Positions 35,204-43,512 of a stretch of DNA of 64,000 nt are shown in pieces (position 1 is the first letter of the stretch; each line of letters starts with the position of its first letter). Under the pieces are notes generated by a model. The model was given only the letters and a program-made list of their open reading frames with translations, was not told the origin of the DNA and did no database searches. Origin of the DNA: Vampirovibrio sp041737375 (lineage in GTDB: Bacteria; Cyanobacteriota; Vampirovibrionia; Vampirovibrionales; Vampirovibrionaceae); NCBI RefSeq assembly GCF_041737375.1, contig NZ_JBGSRV010000020.1:62001-126000 (forward strand), in the 5' to 3' direction. A program made the position numbers and the translations under genes.

Positions 35204-36445
35204 TTAAGCGGCTTTAAAGTCTTGAAGCGGGTCTAATTTAAAAATCTCTTTGTAAATTTGATAAATCTCTTTTCCGGGCTGAGTGCGGCAGAGTTCCTGA
35301 GGGTTTGATTTAAAGGTGTCCAAAGTGACTGTCAAAAACTCTAAATCATTGAAAAAAGCGTAACCTCTTAATCCGGTTGCCGTATGCCGATTCCACAGTG
35401 AGCGAATCCAGCCAGGTGGTCCTGCGTCTTTTCTAGAATGTAGCGTTTTTAATTGTGTTCGGGCTTTTAAAAAAAGGTTTTTTTGTGTTTCAGACATGCT
35501 GGGTAATACTTCACCACCCGTGCTATCGCTTAAAGCATGAATAAACTCATGTTGAGAGGTATAAGGCCTCTTCATTCCCTTAAGGGCTTCTTGCCATAAC
35601 GATTCTTCATTTAGAAAAATTAAATTAAAGCCAGGTTTAAACTGCCCGGAGCTGGCCCATGCCCTCTCTTTTCCGATAATGAAACGCAGTGGATGTTTGG
35701 AGTCAGTTAATAGTTGTTTGGCTTGCTCTGGATTTTTAAATAGTATGTCTGAAATGCTGGAGGCAATTAAGTAACGGGTGGAAGGGTCTTTCAATGGTTC
35801 TGCGCCAGACTGTAAAACCTGCTTGGATAAACTTTGATCAGAGATGTGCTTAGCGTTTTCTTGCATTATCTCTACAATTATTTTAAATAAAGTGTTTCTA
35901 GCCTGCTTGCTAAAAGGGAATGACACATAAAGCTTGATGATTTTCCAAAGCGTGTCAATGCCGTTTTTTTTAAAAGGGTGAGTAGGAATATCCTGCAAGT
36001 TATAAAGTTTATGAATTGCCTTTTTTGCAGGCTTTAATGTTTTCATTTCATAAAATTCAGCTTGGTTCATAATGTTGTTAACCAAAGCATCGTATTGTTT
36101 TAAATGCTTTAAATCGTTCTTTTGAGTCAGGATTTGCCGGTAGGGTAAAACACTGGTTAATAAATCTGGATTCTGGTTTAAGTTATATTGGGCTCTTTTT
36201 TGGAAAAGTGGCTTTTGAGCTTTTGTGATGAAAAATTGACCAAAAATTTTCGGCGCTCTTTGAATAAGTCGCTCTAATTCCTTTTCTAGCTTCGGATCAG
36301 AAGGGGTAACTTCTTCCTTTGAAGTGGTTATGGTTTTTCCAAATAATACAGCTGAAGCAAGAGGGGATTTGTGGACAAATGCTTTTCTGTCTCTATTTAT
36401 GATATCGGGCCTAGGGTAGGCTTGTTTTTCAGTTGCAATTTTCAT
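35204..36445 (-). CDS. MtfA/M90-like zinc metallopeptidase (413 aa, AT-rich)
   Basis: HEFIH at residues 299-303 is a HExxH zinc motif, and the downstream YAFFNDLEFLTVTLDTFKSNP (Glu369 as third-ligand candidate), then IYQIYKEIFKLDP, resembles the C-terminal half of MtfA/M90 peptidases. The N-terminal 290 residues are unlike MtfA, so it is longer than that family (about 260 aa). An N-terminal FGK motif (AVLFGKTITT) stands at about 34-43. The gene is clearly more AT-rich than its neighbours and may be imported. It diverges from the flagellar operon. No signal peptide is obvious. Confidence 0.7.
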   Translation of the reverse strand: MKIATEKQAYPRPDIINRDRKAFVHKSPLASAVLFGKTITTSKEEVTPSDPKLEKELERLIQRAPKIFGQFFITKAQKPLFQKRAQYNLNQNPDLLTSVLPYRQILTQKNDLKHLKQYDALVNNIMNQAEFYEMKTLKPAKKAIHKLYNLQDIPTHPFKKNGIDTLWKIIKLYVSFPFSKQARNTLFKIIVEIMQENAKHISDQSLSKQVLQSGAEPLKDPSTRYLIASSISDILFKNPEQAKQLLTDSKHPLRFIIGKERAWASSGQFKPGFNLIFLNEESLWQEALKGMKRPYTSQHEFIHALSDSTGGEVLPSMSETQKNLFLKARTQLKTLHSRKDAGPPGWIRSLWNRHTATGLRGYAFFNDLEFLTVTLDTFKSNPQELCRTQPGKEIYQIYKEIFKLDPLQDFKAA

Positions 36446-36544
36446 CGAACTTAATTCTCACAATCAACTTGTACAACTTAAAACCGAGCCTGCTTTTTTT
36501 GTGCCCTTTTCAATTTTGGCAAAACGGAAATTTTGGGTAGTCGG

Positions 36545-36559
36545 TTCTGATGATCAGAA
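36545..36559. promoter_or_regulatory. Perfect 15-base palindrome ahead of the flagellar operon
   Basis: TTCTGAT-G-ATCAGAA, a 7+7 inverted repeat around one base, in an AT-rich divergent region between the metallopeptidase gene and flgB. It has the size of a dimeric-regulator operator. I see no canonical sigma-28 or sigma-54 promoter near it. Confidence 0.45.
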
Positions 36560-36581
36560 ACGATTGTATTGGGAGGGAGGC

Positions 36582-36632
36582 ATGGCCAAAGTTAAACGCG
36601 ACGCAGGAGTTTGCCGGATAGTTGGCCGCTAA
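36582..36632 (+). CDS. Possible 16-residue leader peptide
   Basis: ATG GCC AAA... reads MAKVKRDAGVCRIVGR and stops inside a GGCCG/CGGCC hairpin. GGGAGG lies 5 bases ahead of the ATG. The gene is too short to judge by content. A leader peptide that controls the folding of the following hairpin is possible. Confidence 0.25.
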   Translation: MAKVKRDAGVCRIVGR

Positions 36633-36641
36633 ACATCGGCC
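36624..36641 (+). promoter_or_regulatory. Leader hairpin before flgB
   Basis: GGCCG (36624-36628) and CGGCC (36637-36641) form a short stem. CATGGCC at 36581-36587 could instead pair with GGCCATG at 36638-36644, so two folds are possible. No U-tract follows, so an attenuator is uncertain. Confidence 0.3.
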
Positions 36642-36761
36642 ATGTGGCGGAGCCTTTAATAGGCAAGTTACACCCTGTGGATGAGGAAAAGCGGGGGGCG
36701 CTCATCTAAATTGAAAGAAGGAAACGAGTGAGATCAATAAAGATTTGGTGTGGACTAAGCG

Positions 36762-37223
36762 ATGGATTTAATTACATCTCTCACATCCCAGGTAATGAAC
36801 AAGGCGCTGGATGGCTTATCCAAGCGGCATAAAGCCATTGCCAGCAACCTGGCCAACGTGGATACCCCCCATTACAAACGGCGGGACGTTACCTTTGAAG
36901 GCGCTCTCAATCACGCCATTCGTGAGATCAAAGGGCAGGGTTCTCTGGCCCGTAAGCAAGCTTCTAATGAGGATCCGCTCCCTATGCGGGTCAGTCGCAG
37001 CGAACATATTCCTGTGGGCCATATGGCGGCCTCTTTAGAGGAGGTCAATCCGGCCTTTACCGAAGCCGAGGATATGGAATACCGCATGGACGGCAACTCG
37101 GTGGATGTGGAAACCGAGATGGTGCAACTGGCTAAAAATACGGAACGGTTTAACGCAGTGGCCAAAATGGAAAGCGGTTATTTCCGGGGGCTGCGCTCCG
37201 TGATTACCGGTGGAGGTAGTTAA
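36762..37223 (+). CDS. flgB: Flagellar basal-body rod protein FlgB
   Basis: The proximal rod subunit, exported by the flagellar type III system. SNLANVDTPHYKRRDVTFE is the rod-protein N-terminal signature and the C-terminal heptads (GNSVDVETEMVQLAKNTERFNAV) are present. It starts the basal-body operon. An in-frame stop lies just before the ATG (TAAGCGATG), so the start is certain, yet no strong ribosome-binding site is seen; TGTGGACT stands at that position. Confidence 0.96.
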   Translation: MDLITSLTSQVMNKALDGLSKRHKAIASNLANVDTPHYKRRDVTFEGALNHAIREIKGQGSLARKQASNEDPLPMRVSRSEHIPVGHMAASLEEVNPAFTEAEDMEYRMDGNSVDVETEMVQLAKNTERFNAVAKMESGYFRGLRSVITGGGS

Positions 37224-37225
37224 TT

Positions 37226-37753
37226 ATGGATTCTTTTGATATTACGGCGTCAGCCCTGACCGCCCAGCGCTTGCGGATGGATGCCATTTCCAGCAACCTG
37301 GCCAACGTCAACACCACCCGCAAGCCGGATGGTTCTATCGGGGCCTATCGTCGTAAAAATGTGGTTTTCGCTCCCATTATGGAGCAGGCGGGCAATCGGT
37401 TTTCCATGCCGGGTGGCGGCAACTTCGGGGATTCCATTCCCATGCGTGGGGCCAAAAATGGCTTAAGCATCGGGGCCAATGGGCGGCCTTTGCTCACGGG
37501 CAGCGTTAGTCATGCCGAGTTTAACGGGGCGGGGGTGCAGGTGACTCAAATTAACGAAGATGACAAAAACCCCATGCGCATGGTTTATGACCCCCAACAC
37601 CCGGATGCCGACGCAAAGGGCTATGTGGAAATGCCCAACGTGAATGTGGTAACCGAGATGGTGGATATGATTTCCGCCTCCAGAGCTTATGAGGCCAATG
37701 TAACCGCCTTGCAGTCGGTAAAAGGGATGAATCAGGCCGCTTTGGAAATTTAG
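37226..37753 (+). CDS. flgC: Flagellar basal-body rod protein FlgC
   Basis: Rod subunit. The N-terminus shows ISSNLANVNTTRKPDGSIGAYRRKNVVF and the C-terminus ends in the heptad VNVVTEMVDMISASRAYEANVTALQ, both typical. It starts 2 bases after flgB. At 175 aa it is longer than the usual 135-150: the middle carries a Gly-rich insertion (about 55-95). Confidence 0.96.
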   Translation: MDSFDITASALTAQRLRMDAISSNLANVNTTRKPDGSIGAYRRKNVVFAPIMEQAGNRFSMPGGGNFGDSIPMRGAKNGLSIGANGRPLLTGSVSHAEFNGAGVQVTQINEDDKNPMRMVYDPQHPDADAKGYVEMPNVNVVTEMVDMISASRAYEANVTALQSVKGMNQAALEI

Positions 37754-37818
37754 GATTTATAAGATTTAGCAATTGAGAAACGACACGTTTCTTACAAGTG
37801 GATTCAGGAGCGTACACC

Positions 37819-38163
37819 GTGGAAAGTATCAGCAATAATTTAGCCGGAAGCGATATTTTGCTTAGCCGCATGCAGTCGGATTCGGCCATTAAAAAAGCGG
37901 AAGCCAAGCAGGAAAATGGTGCCGATGGCATTGGCGGCGTTTTAAACAGCTTTGGCAATATCCTGAAAGAGCAAATAGGCCATATTAGCCAACTGGAAGC
38001 GGAAGCGGGCGAAGCCAAGCAAATTTACGCCACCGGTGGGGATATTGAATTACACAACGTGTTAATTGCGGGCGAAAAAGCGGAATTATCGCTGCAACTG
38101 GCCATGCAAGTGCGCAACAAGATGGTGGCCGCTTATCAGGAAGTGAGTCATATGTCGGTGTAA
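37819..38163 (+). CDS. fliE: Flagellar hook-basal-body protein FliE
   Basis: A small export-apparatus/rod adaptor between the MS ring and rod. The C-terminal half (LHNVLIAGEKAELSLQLAMQVRNKMVAAYQEVSHM) is the FliE signature. The start is GTG 37819 (MESISNNLAG), with AGGAG 10 bases upstream. Confidence 0.95.
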   Translation: MESISNNLAGSDILLSRMQSDSAIKKAEAKQENGADGIGGVLNSFGNILKEQIGHISQLEAEAGEAKQIYATGGDIELHNVLIAGEKAELSLQLAMQVRNKMVAAYQEVSHMSV

Positions 38164-38232
38164 CGGTTTTCAAAGCGTTAGCCGGTTTCAATAGATTTAA
38201 ACGATGTCGTAGCGGAAAGTGGATAGCAGGGC

Positions 38233-39819
38233 ATGAACGAAAGAATGAATTCAATACTGGGCGGATTTGCCGCCCGTTGGGGAATGCTCAGTTTCAATCA
38301 GAGAGTGATGCTGGGTACTTTGTTGATGGCCATGATTCTGTCTACTTTTTTCGTGTTTCAGCGCACCAACGATGATTATGATATTCTGTACGACAACATG
38401 AGCTTGCCGGACGCTGCGGCGGCGGTTGAAAAACTGAAGGGTCTGCACGAGCCTTACCGCATAGCCAATGGCGGCCACACCTTGTTGGTGCCTCGTGGCA
38501 AAAAGAATGAGCTGGTTTTGGCCACCGCCAATGAATTAACCGGGGAAAACACCATAAATTTAGCTAAAATACCACCCGTGCTGCAAGGCGATGTGCAAAA
38601 AGAGTGGATTAAAAAGCTGAATACCCAGGAAATCGCCGGGATTTTAAATTCGATTCAGGGCATTAAAAACGCTCAGGTGATTGTCAGCCAGCCGGAGCAT
38701 TCCGTGTTTTCTGATGATGAGCAACCGGTCACCGCCTCAGTCATGCTGATGGTGGAACCCGGTTTTCGCTTGCACGATGAACAGATTAAAGTGATTAAAA
38801 ACCTAGTGTCTCACGCCGTACCGGGCTTGAAGGCCGAAAATGTAGCCATTGCCGATAACTCCGGCAACCCCCTGGTGGGCCCCAGTAGCGTGATGGCCAA
38901 TGGTCAAAGCGAGGCGGACTTACGCCAAAAAGCCTACGAGGATAAAGTTACCAAAAAAGTGCTGAGTATTTTGGCCCCGGTGGTCGGGAAAGAAAACGCC
39001 GTGGTTTCCGTCAGCGCCATCCTGAATTTTGATCAGGCTGAATCCGAGATTAACCGGGTGATTCCCTCAGGCGGTGGATCGGAAAACCCCACTGGTCTTG
39101 CGGTTAGCCAGCAAAGCGATGTAGAAGAGTATTCGGGCGGCAAAAAGCCCACCTCCGAAGGGGGACCCGCCGGTGTGGAAAGCAACGCCGCTCCTTCCTA
39201 TCAGGGAGAAGTCCAGAAAGACAAGGACAACAATTACAAGCGCAGCAAAACCACCACCAACTACACCAACTCCGAAGAGCATAAGAAAGTCATCTACGCC
39301 CCCGGTACGGTGGAACGGATGACGGTGGCCGTGGTGCTGAACAAGGTATTAACCGCTAAAGAAACTCAGGAAATCAGTGAGCTGGTACAGAACGCGGCGG
39401 GTGTTGATATTTCTCGGGGCGATTCGGTGGATATTAAAGGCTTCCAGTTCTCTTCCAAGCCCACCAACCCGGAAGAGGCTTTAACTCAGGCCGCCAAGGC
39501 CGCCGCCCAGCAGAATTTCTATCTGCAACTGGCCTCGGTGGGCGCCATGCTGATTCTGGGTATCGCGGCTATGTTTATCTTCTATACGCTGTTCAGAAAG
39601 CCTGCTGAAGGCCAGATTGTGGAAGAATCGGAAGAAGAGTACAGCTACCTGAGCGCCGAGGACAGCGCCACTCAATTGCTGGAAGAAACCTCCTTCCCCG
39701 CCCTGGAAACCAAGATGGACCCTGAGGTGGAGCATATGAAATCTTCGATTAGCACTTTGGTAACCGATGATCCGGCGGAAGCGGCCAGAGTATTGATGAC
39801 CTATATGAAAGAGATGTAA
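38233..39819 (+). CDS. fliF: Flagellar MS-ring protein FliF (528 aa)
   Basis: The MS-ring subunit in the inner membrane. An N-terminal helix (about 25-45, MLGTLLMAMILSTFFVF) and a C-terminal helix (about 430-455) flank the periplasmic ring domains. The sequence KEWIKKLNTQEIAGILNSIQGIKNAQVIVSQPE is conserved in FliF. The C-terminus (EAARVLMTYMKEM) binds FliG. The ribosome-binding site is AGCAGGG. Confidence 0.97.
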   Translation: MNERMNSILGGFAARWGMLSFNQRVMLGTLLMAMILSTFFVFQRTNDDYDILYDNMSLPDAAAAVEKLKGLHEPYRIANGGHTLLVPRGKKNELVLATANELTGENTINLAKIPPVLQGDVQKEWIKKLNTQEIAGILNSIQGIKNAQVIVSQPEHSVFSDDEQPVTASVMLMVEPGFRLHDEQIKVIKNLVSHAVPGLKAENVAIADNSGNPLVGPSSVMANGQSEADLRQKAYEDKVTKKVLSILAPVVGKENAVVSVSAILNFDQAESEINRVIPSGGGSENPTGLAVSQQSDVEEYSGGKKPTSEGGPAGVESNAAPSYQGEVQKDKDNNYKRSKTTTNYTNSEEHKKVIYAPGTVERMTVAVVLNKVLTAKETQEISELVQNAAGVDISRGDSVDIKGFQFSSKPTNPEEALTQAAKAAAQQNFYLQLASVGAMLILGIAAMFIFYTLFRKPAEGQIVEESEEEYSYLSAEDSATQLLEETSFPALETKMDPEVEHMKSSISTLVTDDPAEAARVLMTYMKEM

Positions 39820-39892
39820 GATCTGCGATAATGAATTAAAAAACAATCAATTGGTGTGGACTCAGTAAGCGTTAGGCGGATTCATCAGCATT

Positions 39893-40921
39893 ATGAGCAG
39901 CGAAGCCCTTTCCATCAGGCATATGACCAATTCCCAGAAGGTAGCGGCTTTGCTGATTGCCTTGGGGCCCAAAACGGCTTCCGAAATTATGAAAAACATC
40001 GAGGACGAGATTGAGGTCGAGCATATCGCCCTGGAAATCGCCTCGTTGCAGCGTATTAACCCGGAAACACTGAACGCCATTTTGGCTGAATTTTATTCCC
40101 TGTTTCAAGCCAGCGGCTACTTGGCCTCGGGTGGGGTTTCATACGCGCGTCAACTGTTGAACGAGGCCTATGGGGAAAATCAGGCGGATAAAATTCTGGA
40201 ACGTCTGGTAGCCACCCTGCAAACCAACCCTTTTGATTTTTTCAACAACGCGGATCCCGCTCAGCTGGCCACTTCTTTTCAAAATGAAAACCCTCAACTG
40301 GTTGCGCTGGTGCTGGCTTATCTCAAGCCGGAACGATCGGCTGCGGTTTTGGGGGCTTTGTCTCCCGAAATGCAGGCCGATGTGGCTCAGCGCATCGCCG
40401 AAATGGATCGCACCAACCCGGAAGTACTGCGGGAAGTGGAGCGGATTATGGAAAACAAGTTCTCTTCTGTGGTAACTGCCGACTTTAGTATGGCGGGTGG
40501 GGTGGAATCACTGGCAGAAATTATCAACCGTAGCGATCGCACCACGGAAAAAGCCATTCTGGATAGTCTGGAAATGAAAGATCCCGAAATTGCCGAACAG
40601 GTGCGGGAACTGATGTTTGTATTTGAGGATATTATTCATCTGGACGATCGTTCCATTCAGCGGGTGCTGCGTGAAGTGGATACCAAGGATCTGGCCCTGT
40701 CTCTCAAAGGCTCCAATACCGATGTACAGGAAAAAATCTTCCGCAACATGTCTGAACGGGCCACCACCATGCTCAAGGATGATATGGACTACATGGGCCC
40801 AGTACGAGCCAAGGATGTTCAGGAAAAACAAACCTTTATCGTCAGTATTATTCGAGCGTTAGAAGGCACTGGCGAAATTGTAGTGTCTCGAGGTAGTGAG
40901 GAGGACGACTTCATTGAGTAA
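39893..40921 (+). CDS. fliG: Flagellar motor switch protein FliG (342 aa)
   Basis: The C-ring protein that couples torque from the stator to the MS ring. The N-terminal domain (NSQKVAALLIALGPKTASEIMKNI), the armadillo-like middle with EMDRTNPEVLREVERIMENKFSS, and the C-terminal charged torque helix (DDRSIQRVLREVDTKDLALSLKGSN) are all present. It overlaps fliH. Standard length. Confidence 0.97.
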   Translation: MSSEALSIRHMTNSQKVAALLIALGPKTASEIMKNIEDEIEVEHIALEIASLQRINPETLNAILAEFYSLFQASGYLASGGVSYARQLLNEAYGENQADKILERLVATLQTNPFDFFNNADPAQLATSFQNENPQLVALVLAYLKPERSAAVLGALSPEMQADVAQRIAEMDRTNPEVLREVERIMENKFSSVVTADFSMAGGVESLAEIINRSDRTTEKAILDSLEMKDPEIAEQVRELMFVFEDIIHLDDRSIQRVLREVDTKDLALSLKGSNTDVQEKIFRNMSERATTMLKDDMDYMGPVRAKDVQEKQTFIVSIIRALEGTGEIVVSRGSEEDDFIE

Positions 40922-42149
40922 GTTTGTCCAGAAAGTGGTTCGATACCGCTACGAGCCGGTGGCGGACCCGCTCAGCTCAGCTTCTCACATTCAGGGGGAA
41001 GCGGTTGCTGTTGGGCAGACCTATCATTTGGAAAGCGATGCCCAGTTTAAACGGGATTTGGAGCAATCGTTATCCGAAATTGTTAAAAAACGGCTTCAGG
41101 AAGCCGAAGATGAGGCCATTGGTCTGGTTCAGGTTGCGGAGCGCACCGCTGAAAGTAATGCCAAGCAAATTGCGGATGATATTTTAAGCAAGGCCAACGC
41201 TCAGGCCAAAGAGATGGTGGAAACCGCTCAGGCTCAGGTGGATTCCATTCAAGAAGCTGCCCATGAGGAAGGCTTTAAGATGGGTTTTCAGGAAGGCTAC
41301 GCCGATGCCACCACTCAGGTGGAGCAAGAGGTGGTTGGCCTCTTGCAAAGCGCTCATCTGGTGACTGACAATGCATATCGGGCTGAAAAGCTGATTTTAA
41401 AAAATTATGAGAAAAATGCGCTGGCCCTGATTGAACATCTGGCTCGTAAAATTCTACAGCGAGAGTTGAAGGATGATTCTGAAACCTTGCTGAATATGGT
41501 GCATCATGCCGTGGAAAGCCTTTACTTGACGGGGAAAATCAAGATGGTGTTAAACCCTCAGGTTTTACAGGAGCTGCGGGCCTTTAGCGGGGCCACGGAA
41601 TCGGCCATGACCCGCATGAGCCGCTTTGAGTTTGTGGTGGACCCTTTGCTGGAACTGACTCAGGTTTTTATTGTGAGCGAAGAGGGCGCTTTTGATTTAA
41701 GTATGGAGAAGCAGGTGGCCCAGTTAATGGCCCCCTTGGCCGCTGCGGTAAGCTTACCCCGGCCAGAAACGATGGATACCCACACCGATCCATCTGCTGA
41801 GAACATCGATAGCCCCACGGACTTGCAATCGGCCAATGCGTTGAATTTGTCTTTACTGGAGCCGGAAGCGGCCTCAGAAACCATTTTGGAAGATGCCCCG
41901 GCACTGACTGTGGAGGCTGGCCTATTGGCAGACTCGCTTGAAGGGCCTTTGGTGTTCCCCCCGGAACTTTTGTTGGCCGAGGCGTTTGAGGCGGCAGAAC
42001 CCAGTGACCCCAAGGCGGCCCTGCCAGAGGCCCTTGGTGAGCTGGATGATGTGCTTTCTCTCTCAGCGCCCCTGCCAGAGCCAGAGTCGCCTTCGGGGGT
42101 AAAACCTTACCATTTTCAGGATCTGGACCCTGAACAGGATTTGCTTTAA
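40914..42149 (+). CDS. fliH: Flagellar export-ATPase regulator FliH, with a long extension (411 aa)
   Basis: The ATPase partner of FliI. The coiled-coil N-terminal half carries Ala/Gln/Glu repeats (KRLQEAEDEAIGLVQVAERTAESNAK), and the E-x3-G-F-x2-G-x2-E-G-Y motif (EEGFKMGFQEGY) is followed by the C-terminal domain (about 160-275). The start TTG 40914, inside fliG, has GGAGG upstream. The last ~130 residues are acidic and Pro-rich (DPSAENIDSPTDL... SAPLPEPESPSG), absent from usual FliH (220-270 aa). Confidence 0.85.
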   Translation: MSKFVQKVVRYRYEPVADPLSSASHIQGEAVAVGQTYHLESDAQFKRDLEQSLSEIVKKRLQEAEDEAIGLVQVAERTAESNAKQIADDILSKANAQAKEMVETAQAQVDSIQEAAHEEGFKMGFQEGYADATTQVEQEVVGLLQSAHLVTDNAYRAEKLILKNYEKNALALIEHLARKILQRELKDDSETLLNMVHHAVESLYLTGKIKMVLNPQVLQELRAFSGATESAMTRMSRFEFVVDPLLELTQVFIVSEEGAFDLSMEKQVAQLMAPLAAAVSLPRPETMDTHTDPSAENIDSPTDLQSANALNLSLLEPEAASETILEDAPALTVEAGLLADSLEGPLVFPPELLLAEAFEAAEPSDPKAALPEALGELDDVLSLSAPLPEPESPSGVKPYHFQDLDPEQDLL

Positions 42150-43480
42150 TGTTGGCCCCTGAAGACATTGGAGCCTTGCTGAACTTGCTGGACAAGGCCG
42201 AGCCTTATCAGCAGATTGGTCTGGTGGATCAGGTCATTGGGCTGGTCATCGAGTCCAAAGGGCCTAAAGCCAAAATTGCCGATGTTTGCCTGATTGAGAC
42301 CGGTGATCCTTTTACCCCCCATATCCCTGCGGAAGTGGTGGGTTTTAAGGAAGGAAAAATTTTGCTGATGCCGCTGGGCGAAATGGGAAACTTGTCCCCC
42401 GGCGCCAGAGTGTTTAACACGGGCCAGTCTTTTCAGGTAAATGTGGGGCCAGAGCTTTTGGGGCGGGTGTTGGATGGCTTGGGGAATCCCATTGATGATC
42501 GCTATCCCATTTCCGATAATTTAAAGTTTCATGTGCACGCCCATGCCCCCCACCCCCTAAAGCGGAAGGAAATTACCGAGGTCATCCCGTTGGGGGTGAA
42601 ATCCATTGATGGATTCAATACCATTGGCAAAGGCCAGAGAATCGGGATTTTTGCGGGTTCCGGGGTGGGTAAATCAACCACCCTGGGTATGATTGCCCGC
42701 AATACCGAAGCGGATTTAAGTGTGATTGCCCTGATTGGGGAACGGGGCCGTGAGGTACAGGATTTTATCGAGCATTCTTTGGGGGCGGAAGGTATGAAGC
42801 GTTCAGTGGTGGTGGTTTCCACCTCGGAACAACCGGCATTGATGAAAATAAAAGCCGCTTTGGTGGCGACCACCGTGGCCGAGTATTTTCGTAAAAATGG
42901 CAAAAATGTGCTGCTGATGATGGACTCTTTAACCCGTGTGGCCATGGCCTTGCGGGAAGTGGGTCTGGCGGTTGGAGAACCCCCTACCACCCGAGGCTAC
43001 ACCCCCAGCGTGTTCGCCTTTATGCCCAAGTTGCTGGAGCGAAGCGGTACTTCTGATAAGGGTTCTATTACCGGCTTGTATACGGTGCTGGTGGAAGGCG
43101 ACGATATGAACGAGCCAGTTGCCGATACAGTGAGAGGCTTGCTGGATGGCCACATTGTGCTAAGCCGGGAGCTGGCTCACCAGAATCATTTTCCGGCGGT
43201 GGACGTGCTGTCCTCGGTCAGTCGTTTGATGACCGCCATTGCCGATAAAGCGCACCGGGACGCCGCAGGAAAAATTCGGGATTTAATGGCCCTTTACAAG
43301 CGCTCTGAAGACCTCATTAACATTGGCGCCTACGTGCAAGGGGCAAACCCCAAGCTGGATCAGGCCGTGATTTTGAAGAATGAGATTGACGAGTTGCTCA
43401 AGCAGGAAATTGAGTCCAACGCGCCTTTTTCGGAAACGGTTGAAAAAATGTTGCAAATTGCGGCCAAAGCCAAGTTTTAG
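42149..43480 (+). CDS. fliI: Flagellar export ATPase FliI (443 aa)
   Basis: An F1-like hexameric ATPase that unfolds and releases export substrates. Walker A is FAGSGVGKST, then GERGREVQDFIEHSLG, Walker B LLMMDSLTRVAMALREVGLAVGEPPTTRGYTPSVF, and the C-terminal helical domain. It starts with a TAATG overlap on fliH. Last gene of the visible flagellar operon; fliJ, fliK, hook genes, flhA/B and flagellin are not in the window. Confidence 0.97.
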   Translation: MLAPEDIGALLNLLDKAEPYQQIGLVDQVIGLVIESKGPKAKIADVCLIETGDPFTPHIPAEVVGFKEGKILLMPLGEMGNLSPGARVFNTGQSFQVNVGPELLGRVLDGLGNPIDDRYPISDNLKFHVHAHAPHPLKRKEITEVIPLGVKSIDGFNTIGKGQRIGIFAGSGVGKSTTLGMIARNTEADLSVIALIGERGREVQDFIEHSLGAEGMKRSVVVVSTSEQPALMKIKAALVATTVAEYFRKNGKNVLLMMDSLTRVAMALREVGLAVGEPPTTRGYTPSVFAFMPKLLERSGTSDKGSITGLYTVLVEGDDMNEPVADTVRGLLDGHIVLSRELAHQNHFPAVDVLSSVSRLMTAIADKAHRDAAGKIRDLMALYKRSEDLINIGAYVQGANPKLDQAVILKNEIDELLKQEIESNAPFSETVEKMLQIAAKAKF

Positions 43481-43512
43481 CGTCAGCCACCGCTCGCTTG
43501 TGCCTTATGCTT

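Larger units (their letters stand above)
36446..36761. other. 316-base gap between the metallopeptidase and flgB
   Basis: It holds a perfect palindrome, a short frame with a good ribosome-binding site, a hairpin and a 12-base motif shared with the fliG leader, each listed separately. No further gene is visible. Confidence 0.5.

Noticed and set aside
36446..36761. Canonical sigma-28 or sigma-54 flagellar promoter
   Set aside because: No TAAA-N15-GCCGATAA and no TGGCAC-N5-TTGCA arrangement was found, although TTGGCAAAACGG is present.
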